A stretch of 64,000 bases of DNA, from assembly GCA_934373235.1 (NCBI GenBank), contig CAKROW010000006.1, positions 13,042 through 77,041 of the forward strand, in the 5' to 3' direction. Made by a program: the position numbers and the translations under genes. This DNA comes from an uncultured Blautia sp. GTDB taxonomy: Bacteria > Bacillota > Clostridia > Lachnospirales > Lachnospiraceae. The notes below the pieces were generated by a model, which was not told the DNA's origin, did not search any database, and saw only the letters and a list, made by a program, of their open reading frames with translations. Below are positions 7,922-17,221 of the stretch, in pieces. Every line of letters begins with the position of its first letter. The first letter of the stretch is position 1.

Positions 7922-10024
7922 ATGGCACAGAGTATTCCAGAAATGTATGGCAGCCTTGTCTTCAACGACAAAGTAATGAGAAGCAAACTGCCAAAGGACA
8001 TGTACAAGGCATTAAAGAAAACCATCGAGAACGGAACTCACCTGGAACTTGATGTAGCAAACTCCGTAGCAGTGGCAATGAAGGAATGGGCAACCGAAAA
8101 CGGTGCCACCCATTACACTCACTGGTTCCAGCCAATGACAAATGTTACCGCAGAGAAGCATGACAGCTTCATCTCCCCTACAGGCGACGGACAGGTGATC
8201 ATGGACTTTTCCGGTAAAGAGCTTGTAAAGGGCGAGCCTGATGCATCCAGCTTCCCCTCCGGTGGCCTTCGCGCCACATTTGAGGCAAGAGGATATACAG
8301 CATGGGATCCTACTTCACCGGCATTCATTAAAGATAAAACTCTTTACATTCCCACCGCTTTCTGTTCTTACAGCGGCGAGGCACTGGATAAGAAAACTCC
8401 TCTTCTCCGCTCCATGGATGTACTTAATAAAGAAGCTGTCCGCATCCTTCACATCCTTGGAAACAAAGAGGTCCGTCATATCAATACAACAGTAGGGCCT
8501 GAGCAGGAATACTTCCTTGTTGACAAGGATCTCTACAAAAAGAGAAAAGACCTGATCTTCTGCGGACGTACTCTTCTTGGCGCATCAGCACCAAAGGGAC
8601 AGGAAATGGAAGATCATTATTTCGGAACATTAAAACCACGAGTTGCAGCTTACATGCATGATCTTGATGAAGAGCTGTGGAAGCTTGGAATCCCGGCAAA
8701 AACAAAGCACAATGAAGTTGCTCCTGCACAGCATGAGCTGGCTCCTGTATTTGATACCACAAACGTTGCTGTTGACCACAACCAGCTTACCATGGAGATC
8801 ATGAAGAAAGTTGCCGACAAGCATAATATGGTATGCCTCCTTCATGAGAAACCATTTGAGGGAATCAACGGAAGCGGCAAGCACAACAACTGGTCCATGA
8901 GCACGGACACAGGTGTCAACCTTCTTGATCCCGGAAAAACACCTGCTGAAAACACACAGTTCCTTGTATTCCTGGTAGCTGTTATCAAGGCAGTTGATGA
9001 ATATGCTGATCTTCTCCGTGTATCTGTTGCAAGTGCCGGAAACGATCATCGTCTGGGAGCAAATGAGGCACCGCCTGCGATCGTATCCATTTTCCTTGGA
9101 GATGAGCTGACAGACATCCTCAAATCTATCGAAAACGATACCTTCTTCAACAACAAACATGCAGTACAGATGGATATCGGCGCAAAGGTTCTTCCTCATT
9201 TTACAAAGGATACCACTGACAGAAACCGTACTTCACCATTTGCATTTACAGGAAACAAATTTGAGTTCCGTATGCTTGGTTCCGCAGCATCTGTTGCAAA
9301 CCCCAACATCGTACTGAACACTGCTGTTGCAGAAGTTCTCTCCGAATTCAGTGCATCTCTCAAAGATGTTCCGGAAGCTGAAATGGAAAGTGCTGTACAT
9401 GCACTTCTCAAGAAAACCATTGAAGAGCATAAACGCATCATCTTCAACGGCAACGGCTATACAGATGAGTGGGTTGAAGAAGCTGAAAAACGTGGTCTTT
9501 ACAACCTTAAGGCAACACCTGATGCTCTTCCCCATTTCATTGCTGAGAAAAACGTGGAACTTTTCACAAAACACGGCATCTTCACAAAACAAGAACTTTT
9601 CTCCCGTTATGAGATCTGGCTTGAGACTTATCACAAGACAATCAACATCGAGTCCAACACAATGGCCGAGATGGTTCAGAAGCAGGTTATTCCTTCCATC
9701 TTTACATATGTGGAAAAACTTGCCGATACAGCAGCAGCAAAGAAATCTGTTGTAGCTGGTATTTCCGTAGCAAGTGAGGCTGCTCTTATCACCAGACTCA
9801 GCACTCTTGCAGATACAATGGCCAAAGATCTGGAAAACCTGAAAGCAGACACTGCAAAGGCTCTCGCTGCATCGGATGATGTACTTGCCTGCGCAAAGGC
9901 TTATGAGGAGACAGTTCTTGGCGACATGGAGACATTAAGAAAATCTGCTGATGAGGCAGAAGCTCTGATTCCGGATGAATTACTTCCATATCCGACATAC
10001 GACGAGCTGCTTTTCTCTATCTGA
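7922..10024 (+). CDS. glnN: Glutamine synthetase type III
   Basis: ATP-dependent condensation of glutamate and ammonia. At 700 residues it has the length of the GSIII class (about 700-730) rather than GSI (about 450). It has the GSIII N terminus (PEMYGSLVFNDKVMRSKLPKD in part), the substrate segment TVGPEQEYFLVD, the ATP-binding segments KHNEVAPAQHE and GINGSGKHNNWS, and the core signature NRTSPFAFTGNKFEFR. Cytosolic, dodecameric in the family. AGGAG precedes the ATG by about 9 nt. It is followed by amt and preceded by a promoter and attenuator, which suits ammonium assimilation under nitrogen control. Confidence 0.95.
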   Translation: MAQSIPEMYGSLVFNDKVMRSKLPKDMYKALKKTIENGTHLELDVANSVAVAMKEWATENGATHYTHWFQPMTNVTAEKHDSFISPTGDGQVIMDFSGKELVKGEPDASSFPSGGLRATFEARGYTAWDPTSPAFIKDKTLYIPTAFCSYSGEALDKKTPLLRSMDVLNKEAVRILHILGNKEVRHINTTVGPEQEYFLVDKDLYKKRKDLIFCGRTLLGASAPKGQEMEDHYFGTLKPRVAAYMHDLDEELWKLGIPAKTKHNEVAPAQHELAPVFDTTNVAVDHNQLTMEIMKKVADKHNMVCLLHEKPFEGINGSGKHNNWSMSTDTGVNLLDPGKTPAENTQFLVFLVAVIKAVDEYADLLRVSVASAGNDHRLGANEAPPAIVSIFLGDELTDILKSIENDTFFNNKHAVQMDIGAKVLPHFTKDTTDRNRTSPFAFTGNKFEFRMLGSAASVANPNIVLNTAVAEVLSEFSASLKDVPEAEMESAVHALLKKTIEEHKRIIFNGNGYTDEWVEEAEKRGLYNLKATPDALPHFIAEKNVELFTKHGIFTKQELFSRYEIWLETYHKTINIESNTMAEMVQKQVIPSIFTYVEKLADTAAAKKSVVAGISVASEAALITRLSTLADTMAKDLENLKADTAKALAASDDVLACAKAYEETVLGDMETLRKSADEAEALIPDELLPYPTYDELLFSI

Positions 10025-10053
10025 TCTTAACAGGTCAGTAACAAAGGTAAATA

Positions 10054-10134
10054 CAGGGGATATCTTTATGAACTCTACTTCATAATTCATTATCGATTTC
10101 CTCATCCATTAATCACACGATACGATATCCCCTG
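10054..10134 (+). repeat. Inverted repeat in the glnN-amt intergenic region
   Basis: CAGGGGATATC (10054-10064) and GATATCCCCTG (10124-10134) are perfect 11-bp arms around a 59-base loop. There is no T run. It could form a structure in the glnN-amt transcript or be a paired operator; no function is shown. Confidence 0.4.
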
Positions 10135-10180
10135 ATTTACATATACTGGAATTATACAACTTTATATTAATATGCTTCGC

Positions 10181-10258
10181 AAAGGCGCGGAAGAGATCTT
10201 AATTCTTTCCCGCGCCTTTCGATATATAAAAAAACAGATATTTCTTCTGTATATCTGT
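10181..10258 (+). promoter_or_regulatory. amt leader with two hairpins, the first CAAAGGCG type
   Basis: The first hairpin has perfect 10-bp arms AAAGGCGCGG (10181-10190) and CCGCGCCTTT (10210-10219). The second has ACAGATAT (10234-10241) and ATATCTGT (10251-10258). The Shine-Dalgarno follows at about 10270. The first arm continues the CAAAGGCG octamer seen before pyrG and glnN. No T run follows either hairpin. Confidence 0.6.
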
Positions 10259-10284
10259 CAAAAATCGGGAAAGGGAGTGTTATT

Positions 10285-12012
10285 ATGTACTCTTCAGTTA
10301 ACACAATCTGGGTCCTCTTCGGTGCCGCGCTGGTTTTCTTCATGCAGGCCGGATTCGCAATGGTAGAAACAGGATTCACAAGGGCAAAAAATGCCGGTAA
10401 CATTATCATGAAAAACCTGATGGACTTCTGTATCGGAACTCCGGTCTTCTGGCTGGTAGGTTTCGGTATTATGTTCGGAGCAGGTAATGGTTTCTTCGGA
10501 AAGATCGGTGGCATCGCATCTGAGGCCAACTATGGAACTGCAATGCTTCCGGATGGTGTTCCCTTCTGGGCATTTCTTATTTTCCAGACAGTATTCTGTG
10601 CAACTGCTGCCACTATCGTATCCGGTGCCATGGCAGAGCGTACCAAATTCTTATCCTACTGTATCTACAGCCTTATCATCAGTCTTGTTATTTACCCGGT
10701 ATCCGGTCACTGGATCTGGGGCGGCGGATTTATCAGTCAGATGGGATTTCATGATTTCGCTGGTTCCTGTGCAGTACATATGGTAGGTGGTGTTGCTGCA
10801 TTTGTAGGTGCCATTATCCTCGGACCTCGTATCGGAAAATATTCCAAAAGCGGAAAATCCAGAGCTATTCCCGGACACAACCTCACCGTTGGTGCTCTTG
10901 GCGTATTTATCCTCTGGTTCTGCTGGTTCGGTTTCAACGGTGCTTCCACAGTCAGCATGGAAGGCGATGCCATTGTAAGCTCAGGCAAAATCTTCGTAAC
11001 AACAAACCTTGCTGCTGCAGTCGCAACCTGCACAGTTATGATCATCACATGGGTCCGCTACAAAAAACCAGATGTTTCCATGTCCTTAAATGGTACTCTT
11101 GCAGGTCTTGTAGCCATCACAGCAGGTTGTGATACCGTATCACCTACATCTGCTGCCATCATCGGCATCCTTGCCGGATTTATCGTAGTATTTGGTATTG
11201 AGTTTATTGACAAAGTATTAAAAGTTGACGATCCTGTTGGTGCCGTAGGTGTCCATGGCCTTAACGGTGCTTTCGGTACTATCGCTGTAGGACTTTTCTC
11301 CGACGGTGCAGGCACAGACTGGAAAGGCCTCCTCACAGGCGGTGGTGCTCACGGACTTGGCGTACAGTTTATCGGAATGATCATCACCATTGCATGGGTT
11401 GCAGTCACAATGACAATTGTATTCCAGGTGATCAAACATACTATCGGACTTCGTGTAAGCGAAGAAGAAGAGATCGCAGGTCTTGATTCCAAGGAGCACG
11501 GTCTTGCAAGTGCTTACGACGGATTCTATGTTCAGGATTCTGTTGCCGGTGTACCGGTGGCTCCTATGGGAACCTCCAGAAAAGCTCCAAGCTTTACACC
11601 TGCACCTTCCGCTCCTGCCGAATCTGTTCCTGAGCTTCCGAAAGAAGGCGTACACAAGCTTACAAAAGTTGTTATCATCACCAGGCAGAACAAACTGGAT
11701 GAATTTATGCAGGCAATGAATGAGATCGGTGTTACCGGTATCACCATCACAAATGTTATGGGCTGCGGCGTACAGAAAGGTGCTCCGACCTACTACCGTG
11801 GTGTTGAGCTTGACATGAACCTTCGTCCAAAGGTTAAGATCGAGATCGTTGTAAGCCTTGTACCTGTTAAGAAAGTCATTGAGACAGCCAGAAAAGTTCT
11901 TCACACAGGCCAGATCGGTGACGGAAAAGTATTCGTTTATGACCTTGAAAACGTTGTAAAGATCCGTACAGGCGAGGAAGGTTTCCTGGCACTGCAGGAT
12001 ACACAGGAATAA
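10285..12012 (+). CDS. Ammonium transporter fused to a PII signalling domain
   Basis: Residues 1 to about 410 form an 11-helix Amt/Mep channel (AGFAMVETGFTRAKNAGNI, the GHWIWGGGF and DFAGS segments, and GLNGAFGTIAVGLF). After a Pro/Ala-rich linker, residues about 455-575 form a complete PII/GlnK domain (KLTKVVIITRQNKLDEF, a T-loop at about 494-512, PKVKIEIVV, RIRTGE-like KIRTGEEGFLAL). In E. coli GlnB the T-loop uridylylation site is Tyr51 in RGAEY; here the aligned segment is RGVEL, so that Tyr is replaced by Leu509. The domain probably gates the channel in cis through ligands rather than through uridylylation. GGGAG precedes the ATG. Follows glnN with its own structured leader. Confidence 0.93.
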   Translation: MYSSVNTIWVLFGAALVFFMQAGFAMVETGFTRAKNAGNIIMKNLMDFCIGTPVFWLVGFGIMFGAGNGFFGKIGGIASEANYGTAMLPDGVPFWAFLIFQTVFCATAATIVSGAMAERTKFLSYCIYSLIISLVIYPVSGHWIWGGGFISQMGFHDFAGSCAVHMVGGVAAFVGAIILGPRIGKYSKSGKSRAIPGHNLTVGALGVFILWFCWFGFNGASTVSMEGDAIVSSGKIFVTTNLAAAVATCTVMIITWVRYKKPDVSMSLNGTLAGLVAITAGCDTVSPTSAAIIGILAGFIVVFGIEFIDKVLKVDDPVGAVGVHGLNGAFGTIAVGLFSDGAGTDWKGLLTGGGAHGLGVQFIGMIITIAWVAVTMTIVFQVIKHTIGLRVSEEEEIAGLDSKEHGLASAYDGFYVQDSVAGVPVAPMGTSRKAPSFTPAPSAPAESVPELPKEGVHKLTKVVIITRQNKLDEFMQAMNEIGVTGITITNVMGCGVQKGAPTYYRGVELDMNLRPKVKIEIVVSLVPVKKVIETARKVLHTGQIGDGKVFVYDLENVVKIRTGEEGFLALQDTQE

Positions 12013-12062
12013 CGGTTTCGTTCATCCCTTCACTTATATAACAGGCTTTTCCCTTAAGCCGG

Positions 12063-12109
12063 AAATAACCGCACTTTCGATGTTTCATCACCGAAAGATG
12101 CGGTTATTT
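12063..12109. terminator. Bidirectional terminator between amt and the TRIC-type gene
   Basis: AAATAACCGCACTTTCG (12063-12079) pairs with CGAAAGATGCGGTTATTT (12092-12109) with one mismatch, with A and T tracts on either side. It serves the convergent amt (+) and TRIC-type (-) genes. Confidence 0.8.
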
Positions 12110-12113
12110 TCTG

Positions 12114-12773
12114 TCAGTCCTCTCCTGCCCTTTTTACCTTGGGGAGATTCCACCTATAATGTGCTGCCAGATAACGGATCACAACCACCACAATGGTCCC
12201 CACCACCATGGCTTCCACAGCCCCTGTAAACTGATAGAGTTTTACACACACCAGAGCACCTACAATAGATGCACAGGCATAAATATGTCTTACAAAAATA
12301 TACGGCGGCACCCCTGCCATCATATCACGGAGCAGACCACCGCCCACTCCTGTCATAGTTCCCAGGAATACCAGAAAAAAATCATTTCCCATATAGCCCT
12401 GCCGGATTCCCTGATCCACACCCATTACAGTAAACACACCAAGGCCAATGGTATCCATCACAAGCATTACCCGGTCATAAGTAAGCCTGTTCTTCCCCTC
12501 CATGATCTCACGTTTCCAATACATCAATCCAAAAACAATGCAGGATGTGATCGTTGCCATCAATGTATACCTGGGATCCCGAAACATCCCGGGAGGCACC
12601 AGTCCCAGCACAATATCACGAACCGTTCCCCCTCCTACTGCTGTCACCACACCCAGAACACTGACTCCGAAAATATCCATTCCCCGTTCTACACCTACCA
12701 GCGCTCCTGACGCTGCAAAGGCAATGGTTCCTACCACCTCCATGATAAATGTAACCAGACTCTGATAATCCAT
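12114..12773 (-). CDS. TRIC/UPF0126-family membrane protein
   Basis: A 219-residue, about seven-helix membrane protein. It contains the two duplicated UPF0126 units: GTIAFAASGALVGVERGMDIFG with GGGTVRDIVLG, and GLGVFTVMGVDQG with GGGLLRDMMAGVPP. Bacterial members are proposed monovalent-cation channels (TRIC) and some have been linked to glycine movement; which applies here cannot be told from the sequence. GGAGGG precedes the ATG. Single gene, convergent with amt. Confidence 0.85.
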   Translation of the reverse strand: MDYQSLVTFIMEVVGTIAFAASGALVGVERGMDIFGVSVLGVVTAVGGGTVRDIVLGLVPPGMFRDPRYTLMATITSCIVFGLMYWKREIMEGKNRLTYDRVMLVMDTIGLGVFTVMGVDQGIRQGYMGNDFFLVFLGTMTGVGGGLLRDMMAGVPPYIFVRHIYACASIVGALVCVKLYQFTGAVEAMVVGTIVVVVIRYLAAHYRWNLPKVKRAGED

Positions 12774-12803
12774 CTTCCCCTACCCTCCAAAATACGTTAA
12801 TCC

Positions 12804-12850
12804 AAAAAGGAACCCTGCCGGAAGATATTTCTTCTGACAGGATTCCTTTT
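12804..12850. terminator. Terminator at the end of the sugar ABC operon
   Basis: AAAAAGGAACCCTGCCGGAAG pairs imperfectly with CTTCTGACAGGATTCCTTTT. It follows the stop of the permease gene on the minus strand (12888) and also lies just upstream of the TRIC-type gene. Confidence 0.7.
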
Positions 12851-12887
12851 ATTGTATCAGACTTTCTTCTTTCTGTATATGCTTTCT

Positions 12888-13754
12888 TTAACCTTTTACG
12901 CCGCCAAGGGCAACGCCTGCCACAATATACTTTGACAGGATCAGATATACTACTACCAGCGGAATGATGGTCACAAACAGACCCACATATACCACACCAT
13001 AATCTGTACGGAACTGGTTGGAACTTAAGAGCTGTACAAACATAGGCAGTGTCTTCTTGGAGTCAGAAGTAAGCATGATAGTCGGTGTAAACAGATTGTT
13101 CCACTGTGCGATAAACTGGAAAATAGCCTGTGTGGCAACTGCCGGCTTCATGATCGGTATGATGATCCGGTTAAAGGTATGAAGCTCTCCGGAACCATCG
13201 ATCCTGGCTGCCTCGATCATCTCAATGGAAAGAGTACTCTCCATATACTGTTTCATAAAGAATACCACCGCCGGTGTAGCTATGGTAGGAATGATCAGCG
13301 GAATATAGGTATCCACCAGGTTCAGGTTCAGCATAAATCTGTAAAAACCGATAATGGAGATCTGGCTCGGTACCATCATGATCGCCATGATAAACGCCCA
13401 GGCAAGCTTCTTCAGCTTAAAATCATAGACAAAGATTCCATATGCTGTCAGGGAGGAAAAATAAACAGACAATATGGTTCCCGGAACTGTGATGGTAAGG
13501 GAGTTCAGCGCCGCTTTTTGTAAGGTGATCTGCATACCATTCTGTTTCAGCATCAGATTCTTCCAGTTTTCCAGAAAATGTGTGGACGGGATCAGGGAAA
13601 TTCCGGATTTGATGGCATCTGAACTTCTGGTAGCGTTCATCACAAGCAAAAGGAAAGGACCCAGGGCTATGATACAGAATATAATACAGATAACTGTTCT
13701 TGTGATCGTCCTTCGCTTCAATGCGGCTGAATAACTGTCTTTATTTTTATTCAT
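12888..13754 (-). CDS. Carbohydrate ABC transporter permease (MalG-like)
   Basis: A 288-residue inner-membrane permease with six predicted helices and the EAA loop EAARIDGSGELHTFNRIIIPIMKP, which contacts the ATPase. It resembles MalG/GanQ of the CUT1 family. Its ATG overlaps the stop of the upstream permease as ATGA, showing translational coupling. The operon encodes no ATPase, so a shared MsmX/MsmK-type subunit encoded elsewhere is likely. Cello-oligosaccharide uptake is inferred from the divergent cellobiose phosphorylase. Confidence 0.9.
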   Translation of the reverse strand: MNKNKDSYSAALKRRTITRTVICIIFCIIALGPFLLLVMNATRSSDAIKSGISLIPSTHFLENWKNLMLKQNGMQITLQKAALNSLTITVPGTILSVYFSSLTAYGIFVYDFKLKKLAWAFIMAIMMVPSQISIIGFYRFMLNLNLVDTYIPLIIPTIATPAVVFFMKQYMESTLSIEMIEAARIDGSGELHTFNRIIIPIMKPAVATQAIFQFIAQWNNLFTPTIMLTSDSKKTLPMFVQLLSSNQFRTDYGVVYVGLFVTIIPLVVVYLILSKYIVAGVALGGVKG

Positions 13755-14725
13755 CGCTTTCCACCTGCCTTTCTTGCTGCCTTTTTCATTCTTCTCTCAT
13801 CCTTGTCACTCATGGATGCAAAAAGAATCAGGCTGACGATCAGTGTAACAACAAACAGGATAACGGATACGGCTGCTGCTTTTCCAACATCACTGTTGTA
13901 AAGACGCATGATATACATTGCCATGGTCGTGGTCTTGTCATCCGGAAGTCCTACAAGTCCTGTTTCCGGAACATTGAACAGCGCCGGAATATCGTACATC
14001 TGTAATCCACCGATGGCAGATGTAACAAGTGTGTACAGCATGATCGGTTTCAGAAGCGGCAATGTAATATAACGGAACTTCTTAAATCCTGTTGCTCCGT
14101 CAATATCCGCAGCCTCAAAAAGTCCGGGATCGATTCCCAGTACACCTGAGATCAGAAGAAGGGTTGTATTTCCAAACCACATCCACCACAGGATTCCCGA
14201 GATCAGTCCACGGCTTCCTGCCACGCTGGACATAAAGTCAAAATTGGATGCGATCACACCCCAGTCCTTCAGGGTCTTGGTAATAGGGCCATACTGAGAA
14301 AACAGTGCTTTAAACAGTACAGATACAGATGCTGCCGTAATAATACTTGGAAGATATACGATAACCTTCACAGCACCGGTACCTTTTACTTTTACCTTCT
14401 CATCCGTCAGCCACACTGCCAGAAGAAGTGACACCAGGATCTGTGGTACAAAGTTAAAGCCCCACATGATCAATGTATTTTTGAGATAGCTTAATGCATA
14501 AGGCCGTTCGCCTGCCGCCATTCCAAGCACATTGAGGAAATTCTGGATTCCGGCAAAATCCACGAACTCTCTTCCATTCCTTTTATAATAGGAAAGAGTA
14601 CTGTAATAAAACGTATTGATCAGCGGCCAGAGCTGAAATAACAGATATGTAATAAAAAACGGCGCTATAAAATAATAACCATATTTCCCATAACTGATTT
14701 TTTTCTTCTTTTTTTTCATATCCAC
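13751..14725 (-). CDS. Carbohydrate ABC transporter permease (MalF-like)
   Basis: A 324-residue permease with a lysine-rich N terminus (KKKKKK), six predicted helices and the EAA loop EAADIDGATGFKKFRYITLPLLKP. CUT1 family partner of the gene downstream. The start is taken as GTG 14725, with AGGGG about 6 nt upstream; ATG 14719 is also possible. An intercistronic hairpin separates it from the binding-protein gene, a common way to keep permease levels below binding-protein levels. Confidence 0.9.
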   Translation of the reverse strand: MDMKKKKKKISYGKYGYYFIAPFFITYLLFQLWPLINTFYYSTLSYYKRNGREFVDFAGIQNFLNVLGMAAGERPYALSYLKNTLIMWGFNFVPQILVSLLLAVWLTDEKVKVKGTGAVKVIVYLPSIITAASVSVLFKALFSQYGPITKTLKDWGVIASNFDFMSSVAGSRGLISGILWWMWFGNTTLLLISGVLGIDPGLFEAADIDGATGFKKFRYITLPLLKPIMLYTLVTSAIGGLQMYDIPALFNVPETGLVGLPDDKTTTMAMYIMRLYNSDVGKAAAVSVILFVVTLIVSLILFASMSDKDERRMKKAARKAGGKR

Positions 14726-14742
14726 AATTTCCCCTGTAAAAT

Positions 14743-14775
14743 GTGCCGCCCCTTCTTTTTCAGAAGAAGCGGCAC
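14743..14775 (-). promoter_or_regulatory. Intercistronic hairpin between binding protein and permease
   Basis: GTGCCGC (14743-14749) and GCGGCAC (14769-14775) with an inner TTCTT/AAGAA stem. The T run after it is short, so partial termination or 3'-end protection of the binding-protein mRNA is likely. Confidence 0.55.
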
Positions 14776-14817
14776 AGCTTATTATCTGTCAACCGGTTTC
14801 AGTGGTTACTTTTTTGA

Positions 14818-16176
14818 TCACTCTGTTTTCAGGTAAGAGTAGGTATCATGGATGGATGCCTTCAGATCTGCGATAGCTGTATCCAGATCTTTCTCGCCTG
14901 TTGCATAAGCCTTGGTCTGGGTATCCAGAAGTGAAAGGATCTGCTGATCTTCTGCCTTAACCATGGAAGCATCAAGTCCGTCTGCCAGTGGGAGGAAGAA
15001 CTCCATGAAGTTCTGGTTCGCATCCTTGTAAAGGAATCCGTTACCGTCTGCGGAAGCTCCGCTCTCGATGATCTTGTTGATTGCTTCTGTATTATTTACA
15101 TAATCAGAGTTCAGTGCATTAATGGAAACCATGCTGTCTGTCTCACAGGTGAAGAACTTCATGATCTTTGCTGCAAGATCTTTGTCTGCACAGGATGCTG
15201 TAGCTGCAAGGCCTGTACCACCCCAGTAGCACTTGTTCTGTGTCGGAACAAGAATGGTGTTATTTTTCCATGTGTCACTTAAGCACCAGTATGTGAACCA
15301 CGGGCAGCCCATGTAAGCAAGTGCTGCATTGCTGGACTCTCCGTCGCCGTCCATATTTGCATACCAGTCAGCACTCCACTGATCTGTATTATAGGTAAGA
15401 TCGTCATCATAAAGCTTCTTTGCTGTTTCCAGATATGTGGTGATGTTATCATCCAGTGTGATCACATCGTTGTCATCATAGAAGCCCTGGGTTCTGGAGT
15501 TTGTAAGAGAACGTTTCAGCTCATCATATCCTGAGAAGAGTTTGCACTTTCCACCGGAAGCATCGTTTACTTCTTTTGCAGTTGCCAGGATCGTATCCAG
15601 ATCCTTAAACTTCTCTGCCAGCTCTGCAGGATCTGTTGTTCCCAGATATTTCTCTGCCAGATCTGCACGTACCTGATAGCATCCAGGTGTTGCCTGCCAG
15701 AAGAGAGCCCTTACATTGCCGTCTGCATCTGTACCAAGATTCAGATTATAATCATACATATTCTTATAATCATCTTCTGTGATTCCAAGATCTGCCACGC
15801 TCTGAACCCAGTCACTGTTGTTTACATACTTCTGTACGTAGTCAACCTCAAGGCCCATCAGATCCGGATAAAGCTCATTGCTGCTGTCATCCAGCATAGG
15901 ATCCAGCTTACTCTGGTAATAATCAGATCCACCTGTGTTTACAAATACGATTCTTGCATAATCATCCGGATATGCTTCTTTGAACGGTCCGTCCAGGATT
16001 TTCTTGATGTCATCGTTCCAGCCCCAGATAACAAACGCATCATCTGCTGAGGAATCTCCGGTAACGGTATTCTCAGGGGTCTCAGTCTCATCATCCGCAT
16101 ATGCGGGAACTGTGGAAACCGCCATACCTGTGATCATTGCTGCTGCAAGCACAAGACTCATCATTTTTTTCTTCAT
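14818..16176 (-). CDS. Sugar-binding protein of the ABC transporter
   Basis: A 452-residue extracellular solute-binding protein, family 1 type by size and position. The signal peptide is MKKKMMSLVLAAAMITGMAV and then STVPAYA, with a likely signal-peptidase I site after AYA. No lipobox cysteine is present, which is unusual for a Gram-positive binding protein because most are lipoproteins. The mature part starts with an acidic DDETETPENTV stretch. GAGGAGG precedes the ATG. It follows the LacI gene by 22 nt. Cellobiose or cello-oligosaccharides are the probable ligands, from context only. Confidence 0.85.
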   Translation of the reverse strand: MKKKMMSLVLAAAMITGMAVSTVPAYADDETETPENTVTGDSSADDAFVIWGWNDDIKKILDGPFKEAYPDDYARIVFVNTGGSDYYQSKLDPMLDDSSNELYPDLMGLEVDYVQKYVNNSDWVQSVADLGITEDDYKNMYDYNLNLGTDADGNVRALFWQATPGCYQVRADLAEKYLGTTDPAELAEKFKDLDTILATAKEVNDASGGKCKLFSGYDELKRSLTNSRTQGFYDDNDVITLDDNITTYLETAKKLYDDDLTYNTDQWSADWYANMDGDGESSNAALAYMGCPWFTYWCLSDTWKNNTILVPTQNKCYWGGTGLAATASCADKDLAAKIMKFFTCETDSMVSINALNSDYVNNTEAINKIIESGASADGNGFLYKDANQNFMEFFLPLADGLDASMVKAEDQQILSLLDTQTKAYATGEKDLDTAIADLKASIHDTYSYLKTE

Positions 16177-16198
16177 ATTCTGCTACCTCCTCATATCA

Positions 16199-17221
16199 TT
16201 ACATTTTTTTCTGATTCATATCTTTTACAGATGCACCTTTAAAAAGTGTTCCTTCCACTGTAAACTTATCGATCAGTGTTGTTTTCGGGTGTTCGATCAG
16301 ATCGATCAGCTTGTCCGCTGCGATCCTTCCGATTGCCTCTGTATCCTGACACAGAGTTGTAAGTTTTGGCTGTAAGATCCTGGCCACTGTAATCCCGTCA
16401 TATCCTGCTACAGATATGTCCTCCGGTATCCGAAGCCCCCGGTCCCGGATCTCATTGATCCCTCCCAGAGCCGAATAATCATCCGGATAAAGGATACAGG
16501 TTGGAGGATCCTTCAGTTCCAGAAGTTCTGCCGTCATCTCGGCCGCTCCATCTGCATCTCTGTAGGGTATTTCCCTGATGTATTCTTCCGGTATTTCAAT
16601 CCCGAAACTCTGAAGCGTCCTGTAAAAGGATGTTACCCTGTTTCTTGTAACTGAAGAATCCTCTCCATGTATGTAGGCGATCTTTCTGTGTCCCTGCTGG
16701 TAGATATAATTTACCAGCATTTCGATCCCGCTTATATTATTGGAAACTACTGCGATCCTTCCGTCAAAAACATGGTCTATGGTTACTACCGGTATTTCTG
16801 AACGGACAAGTTCCTGAACCTCATCTGTGTAAAAATTCACACATGCCATGATCACTCCATCTACCCCCCGGTAACGGCAATGTTCATAATAGCTCATCCT
16901 CCGTCCGGAAACTCTCCCATTCGTAAAGGTAATGTCGTACCCCCTTTCTTCAGCTTCCCGTTTAAAGCTTTCCAGCACATGGTTGAAATAATCATGTGTC
17001 AGTCCGCTCATCGCGTCGTCCACAAACAGCACCCCCAGATTGTAGCTTCTCTTTGTCTTCAATGCCCTGGCCGAGGAGTTTGGAAAGTAGCCCATCTCAG
17101 AGGCTGTTTTCAATATGAATTTTCTCGTCTCTTCGCCAATGTCTGTGTAACCATTTAAAGCCTTGCTGACTGTTGCTACTGAGACATTGCACCGTTTTGA
17201 AATTTCTTTCATGGAAACCAT
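16199..17221 (-). CDS. LacI-family transcriptional regulator
   Basis: A 340-residue repressor. The N-terminal helix-turn-helix is MKEISKRCNVSVATVSKALN, the hinge region is ARALKTKRSYNLGVLF, and the periplasmic-binding-like effector domain follows. It is the first gene of the transporter operon and is divergent from the cellobiose phosphorylase, so it probably represses both units and is released by a cellodextrin or derivative. AGAGG precedes ATG 17221; an in-frame ATG lies three codons later. Confidence 0.92.
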   Translation of the reverse strand: MVSMKEISKRCNVSVATVSKALNGYTDIGEETRKFILKTASEMGYFPNSSARALKTKRSYNLGVLFVDDAMSGLTHDYFNHVLESFKREAEERGYDITFTNGRVSGRRMSYYEHCRYRGVDGVIMACVNFYTDEVQELVRSEIPVVTIDHVFDGRIAVVSNNISGIEMLVNYIYQQGHRKIAYIHGEDSSVTRNRVTSFYRTLQSFGIEIPEEYIREIPYRDADGAAEMTAELLELKDPPTCILYPDDYSALGGINEIRDRGLRIPEDISVAGYDGITVARILQPKLTTLCQDTEAIGRIAADKLIDLIEHPKTTLIDKFTVEGTLFKGASVKDMNQKKM

